From Chryseobacterium glaciei (GTDB lineage: Bacteria; Bacteroidota; Bacteroidia; Flavobacteriales; Weeksellaceae): a DNA stretch of 64,000 nt. A program made the position numbers and the translations under genes. This document shows, in pieces, positions 1-7,213 of the stretch. The DNA lies in contig NZ_CP015199.1 of NCBI RefSeq assembly GCF_001648155.1, forward strand, positions 1,684,501 to 1,748,500, in the 5' to 3' direction. Positions within the stretch are counted from its first letter, which is position 1; the number at the start of each line of letters is the position of its first letter. The notes under the pieces are model-generated. The model had not been told where the DNA came from and did no database searches. It was given only the letters and a program-made list of their open reading frames with translations.

Positions 1-458
1 GCTTTATTCCAGAATTCCGCCTGTCCGCCTTGTCCTAGCAGATAAGCATTTTGACTAATTCCCAATCCGAATTTTATTTTTTTATAATTGTTTTTTGGAA
101 TTCCATTTAAGTTAAGGTAAATAATTCCCGCCACGGCATCTGCTTGATCCACGATAAAAGCACCTTTATCAGGATTATTTTCATTGTATTTGAACTCGTT
201 TCCGGTTTCATCGAATAAACTGATGTTACTCACCACATATTTTAGCGCAGAAAACTGATGTTTTTGTCCTTGTGAAGAAGTTTGCGTCGTTTGATTTAAA
301 ACAATATCTCCCAGATTATTAAACCCGTTTTCAAATTTTATCTGAAGATTTCCTGGTGTTTCATTGGTTGAATCATCCTCGTCATTATTTCGACAAGAGG
401 TTAAAGTGAATACAATAATGGCAATACAGAATAATGATAAAAATTTATAAATTTTCAT
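1..458 (-). CDS. MbnP-like lipoprotein, C-terminus cut by window edge
   Basis: The 152 visible residues start with a lipoprotein signal (hydrophobic stretch, then LTSC with the lipid-attachment Cys at about residue 22) and an acidic, Asn-rich linker. They continue with a beta-rich domain containing 'ALKYVVSNISLFDETG', 'VDQADAV' and 'KKIKFGLGIS'. That pattern matches the MbnP-like family, periplasmic or outer-membrane proteins linked in many bacteria to copper handling and di-haem peroxidase partners. The gene runs off the left edge. It is the last visible gene of a minus-strand copper/redox group (SCO, YHS, superoxide dismutase). A structured GC-rich intergenic element separates it from its upstream neighbour. 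The family call rests on motif memory; a role in copper is inferred from context. Confidence 0.7.
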   Translation of the reverse strand, partial: MKIYKFLSLFCIAIIVFTLTSCRNNDEDDSTNETPGNLQIKFENGFNNLGDIVLNQTTQTSSQGQKHQFSALKYVVSNISLFDETGNEFKYNENNPDKGAFIVDQADAVAGIIYLNLNGIPKNNYKKIKFGLGISQNAYLLGQGGQAEFWNK

Positions 459-490
459 TGTTGATTTTTTAGTGATATAATATGTTGTTA

Positions 491-620
491 CGCCCATCGC
501 GATAGGGATGGAAGCGGTTATCCTTTTTTTTGATTCTGACGTAAGGAAGGATCTAAAAAAAGATATGAGCGGACAGCCCGACCCAAGCGGCTGGAAAAGC
601 CAGGGAAAGGGGATCGCCCA
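491..620. repeat. GC-rich structured intergenic element
   Basis: This stretch is clearly richer in G and C than the AT-rich DNA on both sides and carries no ORF. It contains several short hairpins: GGAT/ATCC around 508-532, ATCT-aaaaa-AGAT around 551-564, and GGCT-ggaa-AGCC around 589-601. It reads like a high-copy flavobacterial intergenic element with the core words 'AGGGATGGAAGCGG' and 'GACAGCCCGACCC', which I recall from other genomes. Only one copy is in this window, so repetition is recalled, not shown. It could instead be a structured RNA or a terminator of the upstream gene. Confidence 0.5.
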
Positions 621-638
621 AAAAGTTAAAATTATAAA

Positions 639-1007
639 CTAAAAAACCGGTGGTCTGAAAATAGAGGGTAAAAACAGAAAAGAATAGTCTGCTTTGTACG
701 AAAATTTGAAATTAAAGAGAGAAATTTTCTCTGTGTTTTGGATTTCTGCAATGTCAGGAAGAATGTAAATATCCAATAATTTCTGTCCTGAATTTTTTGT
801 TTTGTTTAAGGGCGAAGAATCGGCATCATTTGTTTTTGCAAGTTCTTTGCTCAGGTAACATTTTCCGTTACAGTGAAGCTCGGGTTTGCTTTTGTTGATA
901 CATAAAACATTCGCGATATAATCATAATTTACAGCATACTCCACCAATGGTACCAGAGGCCTGAATACCACAAATAACGTGAGAAATATGCTGCAAATTA
1001 AGTTCAT
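639..1007 (-). CDS. small exported or membrane protein with C-x9-C-x3-C motif (copy A)
   Basis: 122 aa with an N-terminal hydrophobic segment (residues 3-22), then 'YAVNYDYI', a cysteine motif C36-x9-C46-x3-C50 ending in 'CNGKCYLSKELAK', a variable Ser/Asn/Lys-rich middle, and the C-terminus 'IFRPPVF'. It is a clear paralogue of the 120-aa protein encoded at 2949-3311: the three cysteines, 'VNYDYI', 'GKCY' and the terminal IFRPP align at the same residue numbers. It starts 3 nt after the superoxide dismutase stop, so the two are very likely co-transcribed. I do not know a named family. The conserved cysteines and the neighbours suggest metal binding or a redox role at the envelope; that is inference. 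Confidence 0.72.
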   Translation of the reverse strand: MNLICSIFLTLFVVFRPLVPLVEYAVNYDYIANVLCINKSKPELHCNGKCYLSKELAKTNDADSSPLNKTKNSGQKLLDIYILPDIAEIQNTEKISLFNFKFSYKADYSFLFLPSIFRPPVF

Positions 1008-1010
1008 GAA

Positions 1011-1685
1011 TTATTTTTTGCTTACTGCATCTTCATATCTTTGGCTCACTGATTTCCAGTTGAGTACATTCCAGATTGCTGCAAGATAATCTGCTCTTTT
1101 GTTTTGATATTTCAAATAATAAGCATGCTCCCAAACATCAATTCCTAAAATTGGAGTTCCTTTTTCCTCCACAACATCCATCAAAGGATTATCCTGATTT
1201 GGCGTTGAAGAAACGAATAATTTTCCGTTTTTATCAACAGAAAGCCAAGCCCAACCCGAACCAAAACGATCTGCTCCAGCTTTACCAATTTTTTCTTTGA
1301 AAGCATCCATACTTCCGAAGCTTTCAGTAATTGCTTTCGCTAATTTTGCTGAAGGCTGTGTATTTTTTTCCGGAGTAAGCATTGTCCAGAAAAGCTCGTG
1401 GTTGTAATGTCCACCTGCATTATTTCTTACAGCAGGAGTAGATTTAGAAACCTGAGAAAGAATCTGAAATAAGGTTTGTTTTTCCTGTGGAGTTCCTGCA
1501 ATTGCTTTATTCAAATTAGCAACATATGCTGCTGCATGTTTTGAATAATGGATCTCCATTGTTTGAGCATCAATAGAACCTTCCAATGCATTGTAAGCAT
1601 ACGGTAAAGGCGTCTGCTTAAATTGTCCAAACGCAAACTGCGCCGCAAAAACTGCACTTAGAGCAGCTATTTTCATAATCTTCAT
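1011..1685 (-). CDS. exported Mn/Fe superoxide dismutase
   Basis: Converts superoxide to oxygen and hydrogen peroxide. The 224-aa protein has a cleavable signal peptide (residues 1-20, predicted cut FG|Q), so it should act in the periplasm, unlike the usual cytosolic enzyme. Metal ligands are visible: H46 in 'EIHYSKH', the His in 'GGHYNHELFW', and Asp and His in 'DVWEHAYYLKY'. The 'NAGGHYNH' and 'PNQDNPL' signatures, with the second-sphere Gln in the C-terminal half, resemble the manganese type more than the iron type, although cambialistic use is possible. It is followed at once by the small cysteine protein and preceded by a repeat-bearing gap after the SCO gene. The context suggests protection of copper or haem assembly at the envelope. 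Confidence 0.93.
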   Translation of the reverse strand: MKIMKIAALSAVFAAQFAFGQFKQTPLPYAYNALEGSIDAQTMEIHYSKHAAAYVANLNKAIAGTPQEKQTLFQILSQVSKSTPAVRNNAGGHYNHELFWTMLTPEKNTQPSAKLAKAITESFGSMDAFKEKIGKAGADRFGSGWAWLSVDKNGKLFVSSTPNQDNPLMDVVEEKGTPILGIDVWEHAYYLKYQNKRADYLAAIWNVLNWKSVSQRYEDAVSKK

Positions 1686-1711
1686 AACGTTTTGTTTTAT
1701 GGTTTATATTT

Positions 1712-1794
1712 AGCTGGAAGTTGGGAGATGGAGGCTGGAAGTTTACTACTATGCTTTTAATAAATTCCCTCTTCCTGCATCTGGCTTCCAGCCT
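1712..1794. repeat. imperfect inverted repeat of GGCTGGAAG type between SCO and SOD genes
   Basis: The left arm contains AGCTGGAAG (1712-1720) and GGCTGGAAG (1733-1741). The right arm has CTTCCAGCC (1785-1793), a perfect 9-bp complement of the second unit. Around these lie purine-rich GGGAGATGGAGG and pyrimidine-rich CTTCCTGCATCTGG blocks that extend the pairing. The right arm touches the SCO stop codon. Such 'TGGAAG' elements are, as I recall, frequent in Chryseobacterium intergenic DNA. In RNA the element would form a long hairpin and could act as a weak terminator or stabiliser between the two minus-strand genes. Confidence 0.55.
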
Positions 1795-2478
1795 TTACTT
1801 CAATAATTTCTTAATATCCTCGATCAAAATTTCTCTGTCGGGGTGGTATTTACCCGTCAATTTTGGGGCCTTCCCTTCTGCATCTTCATAATTTAAACCA
1901 GAATAATATAAAATCGGCATATTATCCTTATTGTATCTGCATCGAATATTTCCTTCTTGGTCTACGAGAGCAATCATTCCGCTGTGGTTGAGATTTTCAC
2001 TTTCATCTTCTTTATCACCTACATAAATATCGAACTGATCTGCAACTTTTCCTATATAATCTCTATTTCCTGTTAAGAAATGCCAGTTAGGAGATTTTAC
2101 TCCAATTCTTTTTGCATGCTGTTTCAACAATTCCGGAGTATCATTTTCCGGATCTATACTTATGGAAATGATTCCAAAATCAGGATTATTGATCTCATCT
2201 TCGATTGCTCTCATATTGCTGTTCATCACAGGGCAAATTGTCGGACATCTGCTGAAGAAAAATTCTACCAAATATACTTTTCCAAGCATATCTTTATTCG
2301 TAATTTTCTTGTTGTTTTGATCGGTCAGTTCAAAATAAGGAACCTTCATTACCGTGTAAAGGCTCTTTTTAAAATAACTCATTCCTATCCCGATTCCCAA
2401 GAAAAGTAAAGCAATAACAGCAAGCGGAATAATTACTTTGCGCTTTGCACTTTTATTGGTCTTATTATTTTTGGACAT
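1795..2478 (-). CDS. SCO1/SenC family copper chaperone or thioredoxin-fold protein
   Basis: SCO proteins deliver copper to the CuA site of cytochrome c oxidase or act as thiol reductants. With the start chosen here the protein has 227 aa: a basic N-terminus, one membrane anchor (about 14-34), then a thioredoxin fold with C78-PTI-C82 and a distal His (H165 in 'NLNHSG'), the three expected copper ligands. I chose ATG at 2478 over the upstream in-frame ATG at 2520 because family proteins begin just before the membrane anchor and the upstream version overlaps the YHS gene far more. The remaining 14-nt overlap with the YHS gene suggests translational coupling. Confidence 0.9.
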   Translation of the reverse strand: MSKNNKTNKSAKRKVIIPLAVIALLFLGIGIGMSYFKKSLYTVMKVPYFELTDQNNKKITNKDMLGKVYLVEFFFSRCPTICPVMNSNMRAIEDEINNPDFGIISISIDPENDTPELLKQHAKRIGVKSPNWHFLTGNRDYIGKVADQFDIYVGDKEDESENLNHSGMIALVDQEGNIRCRYNKDNMPILYYSGLNYEDAEGKAPKLTGKYHPDREILIEDIKKLLK

Positions 2479-2740
2479 ACTTCTCTGGATTTTTTTTGAA
2501 CTCGTCTTTACAGTAAGCACTGCAAAAACCGTACGTTTTATTTTTATAGACTGCCGTATCTTTCATATTTGCTTCTGTTGGCATGTGGCAAATCGGGTCT
2601 TCAACGTTGGCAAATTTTACTTTTGTTGTATTTGATTTTGAAGAAGTGGTACTCTTTTTATGCTTTACTTTGGGTGTTTCCTGAGCACAAGCCATTAATG
2701 AAACAGACAATAATGCTGTTAAAATAATTTTTGATTTCAT
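2465..2740 (-). CDS. YHS-domain lipoprotein
   Basis: 91 aa. It has a lipoprotein signal with lipobox 'LMAC' (Cys 18), a short basic Ser/Thr/Lys linker, and then a YHS domain covering the rest: 'DPICHMPT' followed by 'YGFCSAYCKDEFKKNP'. The DPxC and C-x3-C residues are those thought to bind metals in YHS proteins, which often accompany copper ATPases and SCO proteins. It is the first gene of a two-gene unit with the SCO gene, whose start lies inside its last codons. A dispersed-repeat copy lies just upstream (2824-2890). A role in periplasmic metal capture or transfer is inferred. Confidence 0.88.
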   Translation of the reverse strand: MKSKIILTALLSVSLMACAQETPKVKHKKSTTSSKSNTTKVKFANVEDPICHMPTEANMKDTAVYKNKTYGFCSAYCKDEFKKNPEKYVQK

Positions 2741-2823
2741 TTTAATTTAAAATTGAAATTAATGTTAGTATTGAATGAAATTGGTTGATTTTTTAAACTA
2801 AATTTAATATTGAAATTATTTTA

Positions 2824-2890
2824 AACGCAAAGTTCGCAAGGTTTTTATAAACTTCACACTTAACGTTCGCAAGGGCGTTACACTCAGCAA
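2824..2890. repeat. dispersed repeat of AACGCAAAG type, copy 1
   Basis: Begins AACGCAAAG and ends with a 26-nt block (2865-2890) that matches 11676-11701 at 24 of 26 positions, ending CACTCAGCAA. It is non-coding. A second copy in the same orientation lies upstream of the czcA operon. I recall similar 'CGCAAAG' words as common intergenic repeats in flavobacteria. Confidence 0.7.
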
Positions 2891-2948
2891 TTGATAGCTA
2901 AGTTTATTTCAATATTAAATTCAACTAAGAATTCAGTTTAAAAAAAAA

Positions 2949-3311
2949 TTAAACTAAAGGAGGACGAAATATTCGGGAAGAATATTCTGAGATATGGAAA
3001 TTATGATAATCCGAATCAGGATTTTTTATTAAAATATCTGACAGGTTTTTATTTGAAAATGAATATATTTCGTTGGATAAGAAAACATCTAATCCCGCAA
3101 TTTTAATATTTTGAGAACTATTGGATTGTTTTTCTGTCTTTGCTAATTCCTTTTCAACATAGCATTTTCCTTTACAGGTGGATTGAGGAACGTTTCTGTT
3201 TTCACAAAGATTTTTTACAATGTAATCATAGTTTACCGCATAATTAATCAATGGCAAAACAGGTCGTAATGCAATGGTGAAAATAACAAATATGGAAATG
3301 AAAAACTTCAA
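2949..3311 (-). CDS. small exported or membrane protein with C-x9-C-x3-C motif (copy B)
   Basis: 120 aa and a paralogue of the protein at 639-1007. It has a hydrophobic N-terminus (2-22) followed by 'RPVLPLINYAVNYDYI'; C36, C46 and C50 in the same places; 'CKGKCYVEKELAKTE'; a divergent middle; and the C-terminus 'IFRPPLV'. The strict conservation of the cysteine block and the last residues, against a diverged centre, marks these as functional sites. It stands between the zntA and YHS-SCO units and has its own gaps on both sides. Its function is unknown; metal or thiol chemistry at the envelope is a guess from motif and neighbours. Confidence 0.72.
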   Translation of the reverse strand: MKFFISIFVIFTIALRPVLPLINYAVNYDYIVKNLCENRNVPQSTCKGKCYVEKELAKTEKQSNSSQNIKIAGLDVFLSNEIYSFSNKNLSDILIKNPDSDYHNFHISEYSSRIFRPPLV

Positions 3312-3412
3312 TGATCAATTCTGTTCTACAAATATACTACTGAAATTTGTTTTTATGATTGATTTATGATGAAAGTCATTTTTTTGGTTGATGGTGAATC
3401 GTTAATTGTTGT

Positions 3413-3448
3413 AACAAAGCTCCGTTAAAAATTTAACGGAGCTTTGTT
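3413..3448. terminator. hairpin downstream of zntA
   Basis: A 17-bp perfect inverted repeat (3413-3429 and 3432-3448) around a 2-nt centre, with core CTCCGTTAAA/TTTAACGGAG. The T-run follows on the plus strand; on the minus strand, where zntA is transcribed, the tail is poor in T. It sits between two minus-strand genes, so it probably terminates or stabilises the zntA transcript even without a good U-tract. Confidence 0.6.
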
Positions 3449-3452
3449 TTTG

Positions 3453-3530
3453 GTTCTCGCGGATTTTGCAGATGACTCAGATTCTTTTTAGTGATCCTTG
3501 TCAAGGTTTAAAACCTTGACAAGGATTTTT
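3453..3530. repeat. repeat cluster: GCAGAT-type unit plus long palindrome
   Basis: First comes a degenerate tandem of 'GCGGATTTTGCAGATGACTCAGATT' character (3461-3486, in roughly 9-10 nt units). Then a near-perfect palindrome (3494-3509 with 3511-3526, arm ATCCTTGTCAAGGTTT) is followed by T5 on the plus strand. The 'CCTTGTCAAGG' palindrome resembles a REP-like element I recall from Chryseobacterium. Only one copy of each is present here. Together with 3413-3448 the zntA 3' region holds three stacked secondary-structure elements. Confidence 0.5.
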
Positions 3531-3558
3531 TACGTGAAAATATATTATTCAAAAAATT

Positions 3559-5511
3559 TTAAAATTTCATTTTCTGAATTCTAACAGCATTTAGAATAGC
3601 GAGTAAAGCTACACCAACATCGGCAAAAACGGCTTCCCACATGGTGGCTAAACCTCCAGCTCCCAATACTAAAACAACCGCTTTTACTGCAAATGCAAGA
3701 ATGATATTCTGCCATACGATTTTCTTCGTTTGCTTTCCAATATTGATCGCCATTGGGATTTTACTCGGCATATCATCCTGGATTACGACGTCTGCCGTTT
3801 CAATAGTAGCATCACTTCCCAATCCACCCATTGCGATTCCTACATCGCTTAAAGCAACAACTGGTGCATCATTTACGCCATCGCCCACAAAGGCTACAGT
3901 TTGATTTCTCGCTTTAATCTCTTTTACTTTATTCACCTTATCTTCGGGAAGTAAATCTCCAAAAGCATTTTGAATCCCCAATTGATCGGCCACAAATTTA
4001 ACCACTGAAGTTTTGTCTCCACTCAACATGGTGGTTTGTACATTCAAAGCTTTTAATTTATTGATCGTTAATTGAGCATCCGCTTTAATGGAATCTGCAA
4101 TCGTAAGATAACCTACAAATTGTTTATCGTAAGCAATGGCAATCAATGTGTAGACAATATTTTCAGGTTGGATGTCATATTTGATATTGAACTTATCCAA
4201 TAACTTAAAGTTTCCCCCCAATAAATCTTTCCCGTTGATCGTTGCTTTTAAGCCATGGCCCGCAATTTCTTCCACATTTTCTAATTGAATAGAATGATCA
4301 ATCTCTCCTACAAAATCATGAATCGCCGTAGCAACAGGATGAGAACTTTTACTTTCTAAGGCATTGACAAATTTTAGGATCTCATCTTTATTAAATTCAG
4401 TTTTAAAATCAACTTCCTGAACTTTGAAAACACCTTCCGTCATGGTTCCGGTTTTATCCATCACCACATTTTGAACATTCGCCAGAACATCTAAAAAGTT
4501 ACTTCCTTTAAATAAAATTCCGTTTCGACTGCCCGCTCCAATTCCACCAAAATATCCTAATGGAATGGAGATTACCAAAGCACACGGACAAGAGATTACC
4601 AAGAATACTAATGCTCTGTACAACCAATCTCTAAACTGATAATCAGCTACAAAAAAGTAAGGTAACAACGTAATTCCGATTGCCAAAAACACGACAATGG
4701 GCGTATACACTTTGGCAAATTTTCTGATAAATAATTCGGTCGGAGCTTTTTGGGCTGTTGCATTTTGAACCATCTCCAAAATTTTGCTCAGTTTACTATC
4801 TTTATACGCCGTTGTTACTTTTACCTGGCTCACCGTATTGAGATTGATCATTCCCGCTAATACCGTTTCGCCTTTTATTTTGGTATCCGGTTTACTTTCT
4901 CCGGTAAGCGCGGAAGTATTAAATGAGGCTTTCTCTGAAAGCAATTCACCGTCTAATCCTAGTTTTTCACCAGATTTCAACTGAATGATTTCTCCAATAT
5001 TTACCTTTTCTGCTTTTACAATTTCAGGTTTTCCATCTTTCAAAATGGTAACCTCATCGGGACGTTGATCGAGTAAAGATTTGATATTGCTTTTTGCTCT
5101 GGTTACTGCCATCGCCTGAAAAACTTCGCCTACAGAATAGAAAAGCATCACGGTAACACCTTCGGGATATTCTCCAATGGCAAAAGCTCCTACCGTTGCG
5201 ATTCCCATTAAGAAAAACTCTGAAAACACATCGCCTTTAGTGATGCTTTCATACGCTTCTTTTAACACAGGAAGTCCGACAGGAATATAGGCAATCAGGT
5301 ACCAAACTAAGCGAACCCAGCCTGTGAACCAACTGGTTTTAATATAATTATCTAAAACGATTCCTATTAATAATAAAGAAAAAGAGATGATCGCAGGAAG
5401 GAACATCTGAAACGTAGATTGATCTCCTGTATCATGAGAATGGTCATGGTCGTGACCTTCATGACTATGATTATGCTCTTTTTTGGGTTTTGTACTGCAA
5501 CATTCTTCCAT
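3559..5511 (-). CDS. zntA: heavy-metal P1B-type ATPase, Zn/Cd/Co/Pb class
   Basis: Exports divalent soft metals from the cytosol using ATP. The 650-aa protein has a metal-binding tail instead of a folded HMA domain: residues 1-31 hold a CC pair and seven His in 'EHNHSHEGHDHDHSH'. Eight membrane segments follow, with 'TGES' (actuator), 'SCPCALVIS' (CPC metal-site motif, about residue 307), 'DKTGTMTEG' (phosphorylated Asp, about 352), the 'SSHP' motif and 'GDGVNDAP'. The CPC motif and His-rich tail fit the ZntA/CadA group better than the copper group. It lies 45 nt after the Fur-family gene. An operator-like palindrome with its own -7 element in that gap suggests separate, metal-responsive transcription. 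Confidence 0.92.
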   Translation of the reverse strand: MEECCSTKPKKEHNHSHEGHDHDHSHDTGDQSTFQMFLPAIISFSLLLIGIVLDNYIKTSWFTGWVRLVWYLIAYIPVGLPVLKEAYESITKGDVFSEFFLMGIATVGAFAIGEYPEGVTVMLFYSVGEVFQAMAVTRAKSNIKSLLDQRPDEVTILKDGKPEIVKAEKVNIGEIIQLKSGEKLGLDGELLSEKASFNTSALTGESKPDTKIKGETVLAGMINLNTVSQVKVTTAYKDSKLSKILEMVQNATAQKAPTELFIRKFAKVYTPIVVFLAIGITLLPYFFVADYQFRDWLYRALVFLVISCPCALVISIPLGYFGGIGAGSRNGILFKGSNFLDVLANVQNVVMDKTGTMTEGVFKVQEVDFKTEFNKDEILKFVNALESKSSHPVATAIHDFVGEIDHSIQLENVEEIAGHGLKATINGKDLLGGNFKLLDKFNIKYDIQPENIVYTLIAIAYDKQFVGYLTIADSIKADAQLTINKLKALNVQTTMLSGDKTSVVKFVADQLGIQNAFGDLLPEDKVNKVKEIKARNQTVAFVGDGVNDAPVVALSDVGIAMGGLGSDATIETADVVIQDDMPSKIPMAINIGKQTKKIVWQNIILAFAVKAVVLVLGAGGLATMWEAVFADVGVALLAILNAVRIQKMKF

Positions 5512-5528
5512 AACTGAATAATTTTAAT

Positions 5529-5564
5529 CAAAATTAGGTCTAAACTTAATGCAATACTATTGCA
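5529..5564 (-). promoter_or_regulatory. predicted Fur-type operator and -7 element ahead of zntA
   Basis: TGCAATACTATTGCA at 5550-5564 is a perfect 7-1-7 inverted repeat, the geometry of Fur-family boxes. Thirteen nt nearer to zntA lies TAATTTTG (5529-5536, minus), which fits the TAnnTTTG -7 consensus. The box overlaps the stop codon of the Fur-family gene. A near copy with identical 13-nt spacing stands before czcA (11769-11804). Confidence 0.65.
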
Positions 5565-5976
5565 AACTTTCCAGACAGTTTTCACAGATTCCTTTGGCGA
5601 AAAGCCTGATCTCATCAATCCTGAAATTCGTCTGAACATTCTCAGGAAAGGAAATATCTTCTTTACAGGTAGTCTGCTTACAGATCTTACAATAGAAATG
5701 AAGATGCCAGTCTTTATGCGTACTTTCATCACATCCATCGTGACAAATTTTATATTTTGTCGTGGTATTTTCCTGTATGCTGTGCACAATTCCTTTTTCC
5801 TCAAAAGTTTTTAATGTTCGATAAATTGTGGTTCGGTCGGCATTATCAAAATAATTTTCAATTTCTGACAATGACAAAGCTGCTTCCTGAGAACTCAAAA
5901 AATCATACACCAAAATCCTCATGCTTGTAGGTTTGGTATTTTTATCTATTAATTTATTTTCAATGTCTTTTTTCAT
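5557..5976 (-). CDS. Fur-family metal-responsive transcriptional regulator
   Basis: 139 aa. The winged helix is in the N-terminal half, with the recognition segment 'DRTTIYRTLKTFEEKGIV'. The C-terminal dimer domain has 'HLHFYC' and two CxxC pairs, C96-C99 and C131-C134, which should hold a structural zinc; H91 and H93 are candidate sensor ligands. Family members (Fur, Zur, PerR and relatives) bind 7-1-7 palindromes. It is 12 nt downstream of czcB, so it is probably co-transcribed with the efflux genes and feeds back on them. The metal sensed cannot be read from sequence. Zinc is the simplest guess given the neighbouring transporters, although Fur proteins usually repress uptake rather than efflux. 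Confidence 0.9.
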   Translation of the reverse strand: MKKDIENKLIDKNTKPTSMRILVYDFLSSQEAALSLSEIENYFDNADRTTIYRTLKTFEEKGIVHSIQENTTTKYKICHDGCDESTHKDWHLHFYCKICKQTTCKEDISFPENVQTNFRIDEIRLFAKGICENCLESLQ

Positions 5977-5988
5977 AATATTTGAAAA

Positions 5989-7212
5989 TTAATGTTCGTG
6001 TTCTCCAGAATTTGTGAGCTTAGCATTAATAAAAAACGCTCCTTTTGTTGCGATTTTTGTTCCTTCCGGAATAGATTTCACAGGTGTAATGGCTGCATAA
6101 CCCATTTCTGAAGTTCCTTTTACCACTTCTATTCTCTCAAAGTTAACGGTTTTTTCATTGTGTTTCTCCTGAGATTTTTCATCTTTATGATCTTCGGTCT
6201 TTTTATCATTGACAAGAAAAATATAGTCTTTCCCGTCAGCACTTGTAATGGCCGTATTAGGAACCGCAGGCATTAATTTATTATCTAAACTTATCACTGC
6301 GGTGGCATTCATTCCATCAATCAAACCGTTTTTATTTCCTTTTACTTTACAATGAATTGGAATTGTTTTACTTTGATTTTCAAAAGCTGTCCCAATGCTG
6401 TAGACCTCAGCGTCATATTCTTCCACCGGGTTATTGGTTAATGTAAAATGAATTTTCTGCCCTACTTTTATCGATGGTAAATCTTTTTCAAAAACCTGTA
6501 AATCGAGATGCAAAGAACTGTTATCAACAATTTCTGCAACAGGCGATGAAACATTAATATAACTTCCGATCTGTAATAAAATATTACTGATTGTCCCGCT
6601 AATTGGCGCTGTAACAGCAAGTCCGGTTCTTAAATTTTGGTTGGAAACATTTCCTGGACTGATTCCCATCATCTGAATCTGTCTTTGCAAAGAAGCTCTT
6701 TTTGTTCTTAATGTTTTTAACTCTGCATCTGCATTTTGTAGATTTTTTTTCGCTCCGGCATCGTTATCAAAAAGTTCTCTTTGTCTTCTGTATTCCTGTT
6801 CTGCAAAAGTGATCCTGCTTCCTGTTGTTAAATAATCTTCCTGCAATTGAATGAACTCAGGATTGGCAATCGTAGCAATTACCTGCCCTTTTTTCACAAA
6901 ATCTCCCACCTGAACATTCAATGTCTTAATGACGCCTCCATATAAAGAAGTTGCACTGGCTTTATTATTATTGGGAACACTCAATCCTCCGTTGGCTTTA
7001 ACGACAGAAGTAAGCTCCTTCATTTCAATTTGTCCTAACGAAATCCCCACCGCATTCATTTGCTCTTGCGTTAGTTCTGCAAACTCCGAACTTTCATGTT
7101 CTGAATGTTCTTCAGTTTTTTCTTTTGGTTCTTCTGCTTTTTCAGATTTCCCACAACTCGTTAGAAATAATGACAGAAGAATAAGTATGATGATATTAAA
7201 TTTGAATTTCAT
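5989..7212 (-). CDS. czcB: CzcB-like periplasmic adaptor lipoprotein of RND metal efflux
   Basis: 407 aa. Lipobox 'LTSC' with C20, then a charged Glu/His-rich linker (about 24-48) and the membrane-fusion pattern: a biotinyl-lipoyl half ('VKKGQVIATIANPEF'), an alpha-helical hairpin (about 115-185), the second lipoyl half ('GTISNILLQIGSYI'), a beta-barrel domain and a C-terminal domain ending 'GEHEH'. A His/Glu/Lys-rich insertion ('KKTEDHKDEKSQEKHNEK') lies near residue 340 and could bind metal. It joins the RND pump to the outer-membrane channel. The start is 1 nt past the czcA-tolC stop, so the two are translated from one message. Confidence 0.92.
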   Translation of the reverse strand: MKFKFNIIILILLSLFLTSCGKSEKAEEPKEKTEEHSEHESSEFAELTQEQMNAVGISLGQIEMKELTSVVKANGGLSVPNNNKASATSLYGGVIKTLNVQVGDFVKKGQVIATIANPEFIQLQEDYLTTGSRITFAEQEYRRQRELFDNDAGAKKNLQNADAELKTLRTKRASLQRQIQMMGISPGNVSNQNLRTGLAVTAPISGTISNILLQIGSYINVSSPVAEIVDNSSLHLDLQVFEKDLPSIKVGQKIHFTLTNNPVEEYDAEVYSIGTAFENQSKTIPIHCKVKGNKNGLIDGMNATAVISLDNKLMPAVPNTAITSADGKDYIFLVNDKKTEDHKDEKSQEKHNEKTVNFERIEVVKGTSEMGYAAITPVKSIPEGTKIATKGAFFINAKLTNSGEHEH

Positions 7213-7213
7213 T

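Noticed and set aside
5367..5804. 145-aa minus-strand frame overlapping zntA and the Fur-family gene
   Set aside because: It is out of frame with two well supported genes and has no family features or coding character.
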